A DNA stretch of 64,000 nt from contig CAZDFD010000012.1 of assembly GCA_964504655.1 (NCBI GenBank), positions 1-64,000 of the forward strand, written 5' to 3'. Made by a program: the position numbers and the translations under genes. Below, in pieces: positions 9,656 to 17,944 of this stretch; the stretch's first letter is position 1, and every line of letters starts with the position of its first letter. A model generated the notes under the pieces. The model worked only from the letters and a program-made list of their open reading frames with translations, searched no databases and had not been told where the DNA came from. This stretch comes from JANXAZ01 sp964504655 (GTDB lineage Bacteria > Pseudomonadota > Alphaproteobacteria > Geminicoccales > Geminicoccaceae).

Positions 9656-10347
9656 TCCGGCACGTGGTCGAGGCCGCCGTGGCGGCCGGACCAGCACACG
9701 GGGTCGGCGAGGAAGGCCTCGACTTCGCCCAGCACCGCCGGCGGGAAGCGGCCCTCGGCACGGGCGATCGCCAGCACGTCGCGCCAGGTGCAGAGATGGT
9801 GCAGCTGGATGCCGAGCCGCTCGATGGTGGCGCGCGCGTGCGGGAACACGTCGTAGTAGAACACCACGAAGGCGTGCTCGCAGGTCTGGCCGGCGTCGCG
9901 GATGGCGCCCACGAAGCCGACCTTGCTGCGGCCGTCGGTCGCCAGGTCCTCGACCAGGAGGGTGCGCCAGCCCTCCTTGACCTCGCCCTCGATGCGGGCG
10001 TTGCGGCCGAAGCCCTTGGGGGCCTTGCGGACGTACTGCATCGGCAGCATCAGCCGCTCGGCGAGCCAGGCGGCGTAGGGAATGCCGGCGGTCTCGCCGC
10101 CCGCCACCGCGTCGAGCTGCTCGTGGCCGATGGCGTGCAGGACGGTCCGCTCGGCCAGATCGAGCAGCGTCCGGCGCAGGCGTGGGAACGAGATCAGCTT
10201 GCGCACGTCGATGTAGACCGGGCTCGCCCAGCCCGAGGTGAAGCGGTAGGGCGGGTCGGGCCGGAACGCCACGGCGTCGACCTCCCAGAGCATGCGCGCC
10301 ACGGTCGCGGCGATGAAGCTGCGGTCGAATGCGGTCATGATCGCCAC
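9652..10347 (-). CDS. pyrE: Orotate phosphoribosyltransferase
   Basis: Converts orotate and PRPP to orotidine 5'-phosphate in pyrimidine synthesis. The 231-residue product has FTSGWASPVYIDVRK near the N-terminus, YVRKAPKGFGR in the middle (catalytic loop region) and the PRPP-binding motif LVEDLATDGRSK. In most homologues the last motif reads DGGSK or TAGTA; the arginine is a mild variation. Two in-frame starts (10347 and 10338) are possible. The gene stands alone between the ABC importer (convergent) and the sbtA-like gene (divergent). Confidence 0.9.
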   Translation of the reverse strand: MAIMTAFDRSFIAATVARMLWEVDAVAFRPDPPYRFTSGWASPVYIDVRKLISFPRLRRTLLDLAERTVLHAIGHEQLDAVAGGETAGIPYAAWLAERLMLPMQYVRKAPKGFGRNARIEGEVKEGWRTLLVEDLATDGRSKVGFVGAIRDAGQTCEHAFVVFYYDVFPHARATIERLGIQLHHLCTWRDVLAIARAEGRFPPAVLGEVEAFLADPVCWSGRHGGLDHVPD

Positions 10348-10421
10348 CTCGTCGGCGCCGTGCTAGCCCCTCGACGGCGGGTGCGCCAGCCCGGCCGAGC
10401 CCGAGGGGAGCCTGCCGCGAC

Positions 10422-11390
10422 GTGGATGCCGCGCTCGCCAACCTGGTTCAGCCGTCGGTCCTCTGCTTCCTTTTGGGCGTCCTCGCGGGTGCCGTCCGCT
10501 CCGACCTCGAGGTGCCCGAGGCGGTGGCGCGGGCCCTGGCGCTCTACCTGATCTTCGCGATCGGCTTCAAAGGCGGGGTCGAGCTCGCGGCCAGCGGCGC
10601 CGGCCCGAGGCTCGTGCCGCTGCTCGTCGCCGCGGCGCTCCTGAGCCTCCTCCTGCCGCTGCCGGCCTTCGCGCTCCTGCGCCTGCTGAGCTCGGTCGGG
10701 CGGGTCGACGCCGGCGCCATCGCAGCCCATTACGGCTCGGTCAGCATCGTCACCTTCGTCGCCGCGACGAGCTTCCTCGCGAGCCGCGGCATCGGCTTCG
10801 AGGGCACGATGGCGGCCGTCGTGGCGGTCATGGAGACCCCGGCCATCCTGACCGGCCTCCTCCTGGCGCGCTCCGGCGGCGAGGGCCGCCTGGACGCCCG
10901 CCGCCGGCGCGAGCTGGCGCACGAAATCCTGGCCAACGGCTCGGTCGTCCTGCTGCTCGGCAGTTTCGCGATCGGCGTCCTGACCGGTGCCGAGGGCATG
11001 CGGCGCCTGGAGGCCGCGGTCGTGGGCCCGTTCCAGGGAGCCCTGGCCTTCTTCCTTCTCGACATGGGCCTCCTCGTGGCGCGCCGCTTCGCGGGCTTCC
11101 GGACCATCGGGCCGGGCCTGCTGCTGTTCGGCGTGCTGATGCCGCTCCTGGGTGCCGCCGCCGGGCTCGCCACCGGCCTTCTCCTCGGGCTCTCGACCGG
11201 CGGTGTGGCGCTTCTGGCGACCTTGGCCGGCAGCGCCTCCTACATCGCCGTCCCGGCGGCGATGCGGCTCGCTCTGCCGCGCGCCGACCCGTCCCTCTCG
11301 CTTTCGCTGGCGCTCGGCATCACCTTTCCCTTCAACCTGGTGCTCGGCATCCCGCTCCACGTCGCGGCGGCCGAGCGGCTGACGGGGTGA
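10422..11390 (+). CDS. Sodium-dependent bicarbonate transporter family protein (SbtA-like)
   Basis: A 322-residue polytopic membrane protein with about ten hydrophobic segments in two similar halves. The first-half motif YGSVSIVTFVAATSFL, together with GFKGGVELA, is characteristic of the SbtA/DUF897 family. SbtA imports bicarbonate in symport with sodium in cyanobacteria; in heterotrophs the substrate is less certain. The start is GTG at 10422. A PII-like gene follows six bases after the stop, matching the sbtA-sbtB arrangement and arguing for allosteric control of transport. Confidence 0.85.
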   Translation: MDAALANLVQPSVLCFLLGVLAGAVRSDLEVPEAVARALALYLIFAIGFKGGVELAASGAGPRLVPLLVAAALLSLLLPLPAFALLRLLSSVGRVDAGAIAAHYGSVSIVTFVAATSFLASRGIGFEGTMAAVVAVMETPAILTGLLLARSGGEGRLDARRRRELAHEILANGSVVLLLGSFAIGVLTGAEGMRRLEAAVVGPFQGALAFFLLDMGLLVARRFAGFRTIGPGLLLFGVLMPLLGAAAGLATGLLLGLSTGGVALLATLAGSASYIAVPAAMRLALPRADPSLSLSLALGITFPFNLVLGIPLHVAAAERLTG

Positions 11391-11396
11391 GGCACG

Positions 11397-11708
11397 ATGC
11401 GGACCTTCGCTCGCAAGCGGCTCGAGATCGTGGTCGAGAAGCGCCGCGCCCCGGCCGTCCTCGAGCTGCTCGACCGCGACCCCGAGGTCACGGGCTGGAC
11501 CCTGCTGCCCTGCCTCGGCGGGCGCGGACGCGCCGGCACGCGCCTGCCCGAGGGTGCGACCGACGCGCTCGACACGGTCCTGATCCTGGTCGTGACCAGC
11601 GAGGAGGTGGCCCGCCGCACCATGGCGGCGGTCCTGGATCTCCTGGCCGAGCATGTCGGCATCGTCGTCATGGGCGACGTCGAGGTCGCCCGCGCGGCTC
11701 ACTTCTGA
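11397..11708 (+). CDS. PII-like regulator of the SbtB type
   Basis: A 103-residue protein with the small ferredoxin-like fold pattern of PII proteins: KRLEIVVEKRRAPAVLELL (first strand and helix), a short T-loop region around GGRGRAGT, and a C-terminal VVMGDVEVARAAHF, similar to the end of SbtB. Cyanobacterial SbtB binds adenine nucleotides and regulates SbtA. The position directly downstream of the sbtA-like gene is the strongest support. Its last 10 bases overlap the 3' end of the convergent DUF4344-related gene. Confidence 0.8.
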   Translation: MRTFARKRLEIVVEKRRAPAVLELLDRDPEVTGWTLLPCLGGRGRAGTRLPEGATDALDTVLILVVTSEEVARRTMAAVLDLLAEHVGIVVMGDVEVARAAHF

Positions 11709-12586
11709 GGCGGATCGGCCGGCTCGACCGGCGGCGCCGTCTCGTCGCGCGCGAGCCGCTCGAACGCCGCCAGAAGCTCGTAGCAGACGGTGATCCGCCG
11801 CTCCGCCGGCAGCCAGCGGGCGTTCTCCTCGCCGCAGGCGGTGAAGCGCACGGTGAGCGTGCGCGGCAGGACGAAGCTGCTCACGATCTCGGCCATGGCC
11901 GCCTCGATCACGCCGGCGCCGCGCAGACTGTCGCGCAGGGGGCGGAACGCCGGCACGTCGTCGTAGATCACCCGGATCGTGCCGCCTCGCGCCCGCCGCC
12001 GCTTGGCGCGGCCGTGCGGCTCGAGGATGGCCGTCCACTTGACCAGGACCTGCTCGTACTCCTCCACACAGCCGGCCACCTCCTCGGCCTCGAGGCCGAG
12101 CTCCTCGACCAGCTCGGCGAAGCTGTCGGGGTCGCTGCCGATGAGCAGGCAGGCCAATCGGGCGAAGCGCTGCTCGTCGACCCCGTGCTCGATCCAGTAG
12201 ACCGGCTCCTCGGGCTCGCCGCGCCGGTCGGCGGCCATCGCCCAGCCGGTGGCGGCGGCGCGCACGAGATCGTCGCGCAGCGGGTCCGGCTCGGTCGGCA
12301 GGAGCAGCAGGAGGGCGAGCTCGTCGAGCGCCTCGAAGGCGAGCCCGGGCGGCTGGATCGAGAGCTCGGCGAGCATCGCCCGGGCGAGCTCGCGGGTGAC
12401 GGTGGCGAGCGTGTTGCCGTGGACGAACTGGACGACCTCGGCCTCGTCGTCGTCCTCGACCTCGGGGGATTCGAGCGCCGGCGGCAGGTCGCCCGGAGGT
12501 GCCGCCTGCAGCGAGACCCCGGCGCCGGTCAGGGCGAGCCCGGCGAGGAGGACGGCGCGCAGCAGCCTCGAGGTGAGCCCGGTCAT
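11699..12586 (-). CDS. Secreted DUF4344-related protein with lost HExxH motif
   Basis: A 295-residue protein with an N-terminal signal-like helix (residues 5-28, ending LQAAP). The body aligns by eye with the intact DUF4344 metallopeptidase at 47545-49634: WIEHGVDEQRF against WDEHSLDIQRY, LIGSDPDSF against IYGSDPGRF, and TACGEENARWLPAERRITVCYE against QDCGFANAFWSGDEKRIVLCWE. The zinc motif is replaced: RELAR (residues 65-69) stands where the relative has HELGH (residues 49-53). The fold is probably kept without zinc peptidase activity. It is the last gene of the polysaccharide operon; its ATG overlaps the flippase stop by four bases. Function unknown. Confidence 0.75.
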   Translation of the reverse strand: MTGLTSRLLRAVLLAGLALTGAGVSLQAAPPGDLPPALESPEVEDDDEAEVVQFVHGNTLATVTRELARAMLAELSIQPPGLAFEALDELALLLLLPTEPDPLRDDLVRAAATGWAMAADRRGEPEEPVYWIEHGVDEQRFARLACLLIGSDPDSFAELVEELGLEAEEVAGCVEEYEQVLVKWTAILEPHGRAKRRRARGGTIRVIYDDVPAFRPLRDSLRGAGVIEAAMAEIVSSFVLPRTLTVRFTACGEENARWLPAERRITVCYELLAAFERLARDETAPPVEPADPPQK

Positions 12587-13905
12587 CCCGCTCCCGTCGG
12601 CCGGACCCGGGACACCTCCCGCCGGCCCACGGGCGCCAATGTGGAGATCCCGGGGCGGTCCGCAATCGCTTCCTGCTGCGCTGCGAAAAAGTGCCGGCGG
12701 GCGGCGCAGCCGAGCACCACCAGCCGGGCGGCCTCGGCGACCGTCCGGGCGAGCGCGCAGCCGACGGCCGAGCCCGCCGCGAGCGCCGGGCCGAGCGCCG
12801 CGGCGAGCGCCGCGGCCATGGCGAGGTTGCCGACCAGCAGGGCACGCCCGCGGTCGGCACCGGCGAGGGCCCCCTGCAGCACCGCGCTCGGATGCTGCAG
12901 GGCCAGCCAGGGCAGCAGCGCCAGGAGCAAGGGCACCACCTCGGCGAAGTCCGGGCCGAACAGGGCCGGCACGAGGCTCGGGCCGGCGGCGGCGCTGGCG
13001 AGGCCGAGGGCCGCGCCGACGATCGAGGCCGTGGCCAGCTGGCGGCGCAGCTCGCCGGCGAGCGCCCCGGGGTCGCGCAGCAGGGCGCCGGTCCGGGCGG
13101 TGGCGATCTGGTTGGCGGCGTTGGCGAGCACCAGCCCGGCCACCACCAGCGAGGAGGCGAGGTAGTAGGCTCCGGCCGTCTCGAGGCCGAGCAGGAGCCC
13201 GACCAGGAACAGGTCGGCCGCGAGCAGGCCCTGATTGGAGAGCGTGACCAGGGCGAGCGGCACACCCATGCGCAGCATCTGCCCGGGCCCCGGTGCCGGC
13301 TCGCCGGTCGCGGCCGGGGCGGCGGCGGCGCGCAGGAGCGGCCAGGAGGCCAGCGCCGCCAAGGCCCAGGCGAGGGCGAACAGAGCCGCCAGCCGCTCGA
13401 GCCCGAGCGGGGCGCCACTCGCCGCGAGCAGCAGGCACCAGGCCGCCGGCCGCACCAGGAGGAGGAGCCCGGCCGTGACCGGCCGGTCCTCGACGAGCGC
13501 CAGCCAGTCGAGCTGGAGGGCGATCGCGATCAGGCTCGAGAGCACGAGCGCCAGCGCCGCAAGATGCTCCGGGGCGAGCCGGGCACAGCCCGCCAGGGCG
13601 AGCCCGCCGACCAGGACGGCCAGGAGCAGCCGGGTGCCGAGATAGGTCGGAAGAAGGCTGCGCGGTCCGCCGCGGGTCCGCGTGCCCGTGGCGGTCGCGA
13701 CCGAGCGCAGGCCGCACTCGGAGAGATGGAGGGCCCAGCCCTGCACCGCGAGCAGCATCGACCAGGCGCCGAGCACCGCGGGGCCGGCCGCCGGCGCCAG
13801 CTGCAGCATGGCGGCGAGCCCGAGCGCCGCGGCCAGCGCCCGGGCGCTGCCCAGCGCCGCGAGCCGCAAAAGGCCGCGCCGGCCGCTCGCGAGCGTCGCG
13901 CTCAA
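12583..13905 (-). CDS. Polysaccharide flippase (Wzx/MATE-like lipid-linked oligosaccharide exporter)
   Basis: A 440-residue, very hydrophobic protein with about 12-14 predicted membrane segments and a typical repeat-unit translocase pattern (GVPLALVTLSNQGLLAADLFLVG, then LFGPDFAEVVPLLLALLPW). Such proteins flip undecaprenyl-linked O-antigen or capsule units across the inner membrane. The TTG start at 13905 is chosen because it overlaps the preceding glycosyltransferase stop (TTGA) and removes an unlikely Arg/Pro-rich N-terminus present if the frame is extended. It sits between the glycosyltransferases and the DUF4344-related gene. Confidence 0.8.
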   Translation of the reverse strand: MSATLASGRRGLLRLAALGSARALAAALGLAAMLQLAPAAGPAVLGAWSMLLAVQGWALHLSECGLRSVATATGTRTRGGPRSLLPTYLGTRLLLAVLVGGLALAGCARLAPEHLAALALVLSSLIAIALQLDWLALVEDRPVTAGLLLLVRPAAWCLLLAASGAPLGLERLAALFALAWALAALASWPLLRAAAAPAATGEPAPGPGQMLRMGVPLALVTLSNQGLLAADLFLVGLLLGLETAGAYYLASSLVVAGLVLANAANQIATARTGALLRDPGALAGELRRQLATASIVGAALGLASAAAGPSLVPALFGPDFAEVVPLLLALLPWLALQHPSAVLQGALAGADRGRALLVGNLAMAAALAAALGPALAAGSAVGCALARTVAEAARLVVLGCAARRHFFAAQQEAIADRPGISTLAPVGRREVSRVRPTGAG

Positions 13906-15011
13906 CCGGCGGCGAGCCGGCGGTAGAGCTTGAGCAGGCGGTCCATGATCGCGGCCTCGTCGAGGCCGGCGAGGCTCGGAGCCCGGTAGCGGCCGCCCTC
14001 GATCAGCGCCGTGGCGGCGCGCACGGCCGTGGCGAGCTGACCCTGGTCGGCCGGCCGGATGAAGCCGGTGACACCCTCCTCGAGCCACTCGGCGACGTCA
14101 CCCACGTCGGTCGTGACCACCGGCCGGCAGGCCTTGAGGGCCTCCTTGACGACCGTCGGCGAGGCCTCGTAGCGGCTGGTCAGGAGCAGGATCCCGTGCG
14201 CCGCCAGGAGGTCCGGGACCCGATCGTGCGGCTGGCGGCCGAGCCAGCGGATCCGCTCGCGGGCCGGGCTCGTGGCGATCCGGCGGACCAGGTCGCGGGC
14301 GTCCTCGCCGTCGCCCGCGATGGTCAGCTCGTAGGGTTCGCCCTCCGCCACCAGCCGCTCGAGCACGGCCACGGCGAGCGGTACGTTCTTCTGGTGGCTG
14401 ATGCGGCCGAGCACGAGCAGGCGGCGTGCCAGCTCCGGCCCGGGCGGGGCGGCCGGGCGGGCGGCGAACAGCCGGCCGTCGAAACCGGCCGGGATCACGT
14501 TGGCGCCCTCGAACGGCTCGGTCGCGACCTGCCGGGCGAGCTCGCGCCGGTCGCGGTCGCTGACGCACACGATCGCGTCGGCGCGCCGCACGACCCGCCG
14601 CTCGGCCAGGAGCATGAGCGCCCGCAGCGGGCGCGCCAGCCGGCCGAACTTGCCCTCGAGCACGCGGCCGGTGACGTTGTGGTAGCTCACCACCACCCGG
14701 CCGCGGCCGGGAGCCAGGACGAGCTTGGGCCAGGCCGCGTAGTTGCGGTGGAAGTGCAGCACGTCGCCCGGACCGATCGCGTGCCGGTGGCGCCAGAACC
14801 AGGCCCAGAGGCCGAGCCAGAAGCCGAGGAAGCCGGATCCCTCGGCCACGTAGCTGACGCGCCGGTCGACGCGGTCGCGCTGCAGGCGGCAGCCCACCAG
14901 GTGGAACGGCTCGCCCGATCGGTCGAGGGCGCGGAACAGCCCGCGGAAGTGCTCGGCGCCGCCGCCCAGGTCCTGCGCCAGCGGGTCGTTGTTGTAGAAG
15001 ACGTAGATCAT
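13902..15011 (-). CDS. Glycosyltransferase family 4-type
   Basis: A 369-residue GT-B glycosyltransferase. The N-terminal half has the acceptor-side GGGAEHFRGLFRAL segment; the C-terminal half has RLLVLGRISHQKNV (nucleotide-sugar domain strand and loop) and the EX7E-type motif EASPTVVKEALKACRPVVTTDVGDV, followed by GVTGFIRPAD. These match retaining family 4 enzymes of surface-polysaccharide synthesis. The stop overlaps the flippase start and the start overlaps the upstream fusion gene by four bases. Donor and acceptor are unknown. Confidence 0.85.
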   Translation of the reverse strand: MIYVFYNNDPLAQDLGGGAEHFRGLFRALDRSGEPFHLVGCRLQRDRVDRRVSYVAEGSGFLGFWLGLWAWFWRHRHAIGPGDVLHFHRNYAAWPKLVLAPGRGRVVVSYHNVTGRVLEGKFGRLARPLRALMLLAERRVVRRADAIVCVSDRDRRELARQVATEPFEGANVIPAGFDGRLFAARPAAPPGPELARRLLVLGRISHQKNVPLAVAVLERLVAEGEPYELTIAGDGEDARDLVRRIATSPARERIRWLGRQPHDRVPDLLAAHGILLLTSRYEASPTVVKEALKACRPVVTTDVGDVAEWLEEGVTGFIRPADQGQLATAVRAATALIEGGRYRAPSLAGLDEAAIMDRLLKLYRRLAAG

Positions 15012-16807
15012 GCGGCCCTCGCGAGGTCCGCCTCGCCGCGCGCCACGGCCGCGAGGATCGCCTCGACGGCGGCCTCGACCGGGCCGTCGTTGTCGACCAC
15101 CGGCAGCTCGAGGCGGGCGGCCAGGCGCTGGTAGAGCGCCCTTCGCCGGGCGAAGTTGCGGTCGGCCACGGCGTCCGGCCGCTGCGCCGCGATCAGCCCG
15201 GGGCTGCGCTGGACCACGATCGCCGCCGCCGGCCGCGGCAGGAGCCGGCGGACCAGCGGCGCCAGACGGTCGAGCACGAGCTCGTCCAGACCGGTGTCGA
15301 CCGCGAGGTCGACGAGCGTGTCGAGGGCGCAGCGATCGGCCACCATGAGCGTGCGGCCGCGCAACCGGAGCCGGGCGTCGAGCGCGGTATCCAGCACCTG
15401 CAGGGCCAGGAACGGGCCCGCATAGGCCGAGCCCTGGAACTCGTGGTAGCCGATCGTGAAGCCCGGGTGCCGCTCCTTGCGGTTGTGGCCGGTCAGGCGG
15501 GCGAGCGCCAGGAGGGGCTTCGAGGTGTAGTTGCGGAACCGGCTCCAGACGTGCCGGCTCGGGATGCCGGCCTCGGCGAGCCGGGTCCGCAGCCGCTCGA
15601 CCAGGAGCGTCTTGCCGCTGCCGTCGACCCCGCAGAGCGCCAGGAGCCGGTGCTCGGCGAGCGGGTGGCGGGGTGCCAGGAGCGCCCCCACGGCGCGTTC
15701 CCAGCGGGTCCAGCCGGACGGGTCGGGCGGTGGCCCCGGCGGCCGCCGGCAGGCGTGCAGGAGCGCGTGCGGCAGGTCCTCCGGGCGGGGTGCCACGATG
15801 CCGCCGAGCGCGAGCGCGTGCTCGCTCACCCCGGGGGCGTCCAGCACCACGAGCGGCCGGCCCGAGAGCGCCGCTTCGACCACCACGAGGGGCGCCTCGG
15901 AGACCGGAGCCCGGAACGGCAGGAGGAAGGCATGGCAGCGGGCGAGCCGGGCGCGCAGCTCGGCCGGAGCGAGCATGCGGGTCTCGAGGTCGATGCGTGG
16001 CGCCGCCGGGCTCGCCTGGATGCGCCGGCGCAGCCAGGCGAGCGCCCGCGGCCCGCCGTCCGGCCGGATCAGGAGCTCGAGCCGGGCATCGAGCCCCAGG
16101 ACCGCGGCCCGCTCGAACGCCTCGAGCGCCAGATCGACGCCGCGGAGCGCCAGCGCCGGACCCAGATAGGCCACCCGGCGCGGGCCGCTCGGCGGCGGCA
16201 GGCCGGTGCAGACGGCCGCCTCGACCTGCGGCCGCAGGAGACGGCCGCGCGGCAGCCCGAGCGCGGCGTAGCGCTCGCGCGTCGCGGCGCTCAGATAGAG
16301 CAGCTCGTCGGCGCCCGAGCGGGCGAGGCCGCGGCGCAGGAGGGCGCCCGGCAGGAGCGCGTTGACGAGCGGCAGGGCGGCCACGGCGCGCTCGCGCCAG
16401 AGCGCCGCGGGGCCCACGGCGAGGAGTTCGGCCAGGCGGGCGCGGGGGCTCGCCATGACGATCGTCACCGGCGCCGGGAGCCCGAGGCTCCGCATCCGTG
16501 CGAGCCCGAGCGCGCCGCTCACGAGCCAGACGCGCTCGGCGCCGCAGGCGGCGATCGCGGCCACGAGGGCCGGCGTCGCCCGGCCGCGCTCGAGCAGGCG
16601 CGGCACCAGGCGGACCTCGAGCCCGGTCTCCGCCGGCGGGTCGGCGGCATCCGTCACGAGCGTCACGAGATGGCCGCGCGCGGCCAGCCCCCGGGCGATG
16701 CCGAGCGCCACGTGCCAGGGCTGGCGGCGGGCGCGCTCGCGGGTCAGGCCGAAGCAGACGACCGCGAAGCGGTGGCCGGCGGGCTGGCGCGGCGCCGGGC
16801 GGCTCAT
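15008..16807 (-). CDS. Glycosyltransferase fused to a thymidylate-kinase-like domain
   Basis: A 599-residue two-domain protein. Residues 1-380 form a GT-B-like glycosyltransferase (FAVVCFGLTRERARRQPWHVALG at the start; RRVAYLGPALALRGVDLALEAF opening the second domain; VVVEAALSGRPLVVLDAPGV near residue 315). From about residue 385 a P-loop kinase domain begins with LLALCGVDGSGKTLLVERL and continues with a lid/DR region (VADRCALDTLVDLAVDT) like thymidylate kinases. Free-standing TMK-like kinases occur in some polysaccharide loci, but their role is unclear; here one is fused to a glycosyltransferase. It may phosphorylate a glycan or a nucleotide precursor. Confidence 0.78.
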   Translation of the reverse strand: MSRPAPRQPAGHRFAVVCFGLTRERARRQPWHVALGIARGLAARGHLVTLVTDAADPPAETGLEVRLVPRLLERGRATPALVAAIAACGAERVWLVSGALGLARMRSLGLPAPVTIVMASPRARLAELLAVGPAALWRERAVAALPLVNALLPGALLRRGLARSGADELLYLSAATRERYAALGLPRGRLLRPQVEAAVCTGLPPPSGPRRVAYLGPALALRGVDLALEAFERAAVLGLDARLELLIRPDGGPRALAWLRRRIQASPAAPRIDLETRMLAPAELRARLARCHAFLLPFRAPVSEAPLVVVEAALSGRPLVVLDAPGVSEHALALGGIVAPRPEDLPHALLHACRRPPGPPPDPSGWTRWERAVGALLAPRHPLAEHRLLALCGVDGSGKTLLVERLRTRLAEAGIPSRHVWSRFRNYTSKPLLALARLTGHNRKERHPGFTIGYHEFQGSAYAGPFLALQVLDTALDARLRLRGRTLMVADRCALDTLVDLAVDTGLDELVLDRLAPLVRRLLPRPAAAIVVQRSPGLIAAQRPDAVADRNFARRRALYQRLAARLELPVVDNDGPVEAAVEAILAAVARGEADLARAA

Positions 16808-17934
16808 GCGGCGCGCCGCTCCGGGGCGCCGTAGAGCCGCGCGAGGCGGCGCGCGATCCCGTCCCAGTCGAAGCGGGCGCGGACCAGCGCCCGGGCCCGG
16901 CCGGCGCGCGCGGCGGCGGCTTCGGGATCGGCGAGGCAGGCCTCGAGGCCGGCGGCGAGCGCCTCGACCGTCCGCTCGACGACGAGGAGCGGCGGGTCGG
17001 GCCCGAGCTCGGCCACGAGCCCGGTCCGGGTGCTGACCACCGGCGTGCCGGCGGCCATCGCCTCGAGCAGGGTCAGGGGACCGCTCTCGTAGTCGGCCGG
17101 GTTGACCGCGACCGCGGCGGTCGCGAGGCGGGCGCGCAGCGTCGCCCGGTCGACGAAGCCCGGCATCTCGAGCCGGTCGCCCATGCCGAGCCCGGCGGCC
17201 GCCGCCGCGAGCTCGGAGGCCAGCGGGCCCTCGCCCAGGAGGACCAGCCGCTCGGCCAGGTGGCGGGGCAGGCGGGCGAAGGCCTCGACCAGACGGTGCA
17301 GGCCCTTGCGCCAGCCGAGCCGGCCCACATAGACGACGCAGCGCCGGCGCGGGCCGGATGGTGCCGCCGCGAAGAACGCGGTGTCGACCCCGTTGCTCAG
17401 GATCCCGGGTCGGCGGCCGCGCAGCCGATAGAGCGCCGCGAGCTCGTCGCGCACGCCCTCCGAGACGGCGAGGACGACATCCGCCCGGTCGAGCCAGCGT
17501 TGCTCGCAGAGCGAGCTGAACAGGCGCGCATAGGCCTTGAGCGCGAGCGGCTCGAGCCCGCGTTCGGCGATCGCGGCGCTGTCGGCGAGCATCGGGCTGT
17601 GCACGGTCAGGACCACCGGCAGCCGGGTGCGCAGCGGCGGCAGGAGCGGGGTGTGGACGTGCAGGAGCGTGGCACCGTCGGCGCCGTCGGCGAGCCAGCG
17701 CTGGAGCGCCTGACGGGCGAGCGCATGGCAGAGGGGAGGCGGGCCGGACCAGGCGATCAGCCGCGCCGGCACACCCTCGACCTGGGCCCGGCCCGGCGGT
17801 GTGCCGGGCGGGGCGCGGCCGACCAGGAGCGGCTCGACGCCGTGCGCCGGCAGGCGCCGGGCCAGCTCGACCAGGTGCCGGCCGATCCCCTCGCGCGGCG
17901 GCAGGATGTTGTTGGTGAGGAGGGCCACCCGCAC
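16804..17934 (-). CDS. Glycosyltransferase family 4-type
   Basis: A 376-residue GT-B enzyme. The N-terminus (RVALLTNNILPPREGIGRHLVELARRL) is the usual GT4 start; the C-terminal half has CVVYVGRLGWRKGLHRLVEAF and the EX7E region ESGPLTLLEAMAAGTPVVSTRTG. The GTG at 17934 lies 10 bases after the upstream gene's stop and removes an Arg/Pro-rich upstream extension; it is the likeliest start. The stop overlaps the next gene by four bases. Sugar specificity cannot be read from the sequence. Confidence 0.85.
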   Translation of the reverse strand: MRVALLTNNILPPREGIGRHLVELARRLPAHGVEPLLVGRAPPGTPPGRAQVEGVPARLIAWSGPPPLCHALARQALQRWLADGADGATLLHVHTPLLPPLRTRLPVVLTVHSPMLADSAAIAERGLEPLALKAYARLFSSLCEQRWLDRADVVLAVSEGVRDELAALYRLRGRRPGILSNGVDTAFFAAAPSGPRRRCVVYVGRLGWRKGLHRLVEAFARLPRHLAERLVLLGEGPLASELAAAAAGLGMGDRLEMPGFVDRATLRARLATAAVAVNPADYESGPLTLLEAMAAGTPVVSTRTGLVAELGPDPPLLVVERTVEALAAGLEACLADPEAAAARAGRARALVRARFDWDGIARRLARLYGAPERRAA

Positions 17935-17944
17935 CGCCGGCCTC

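Noticed and set aside
7676..10441. Long minus-strand open frame across the ABC ATPase.
   Set aside because: Shadow of GC-rich coding sequence; the plus-strand ATPase has all motifs. Only the pyrE part of the minus strand is real and in a different frame.
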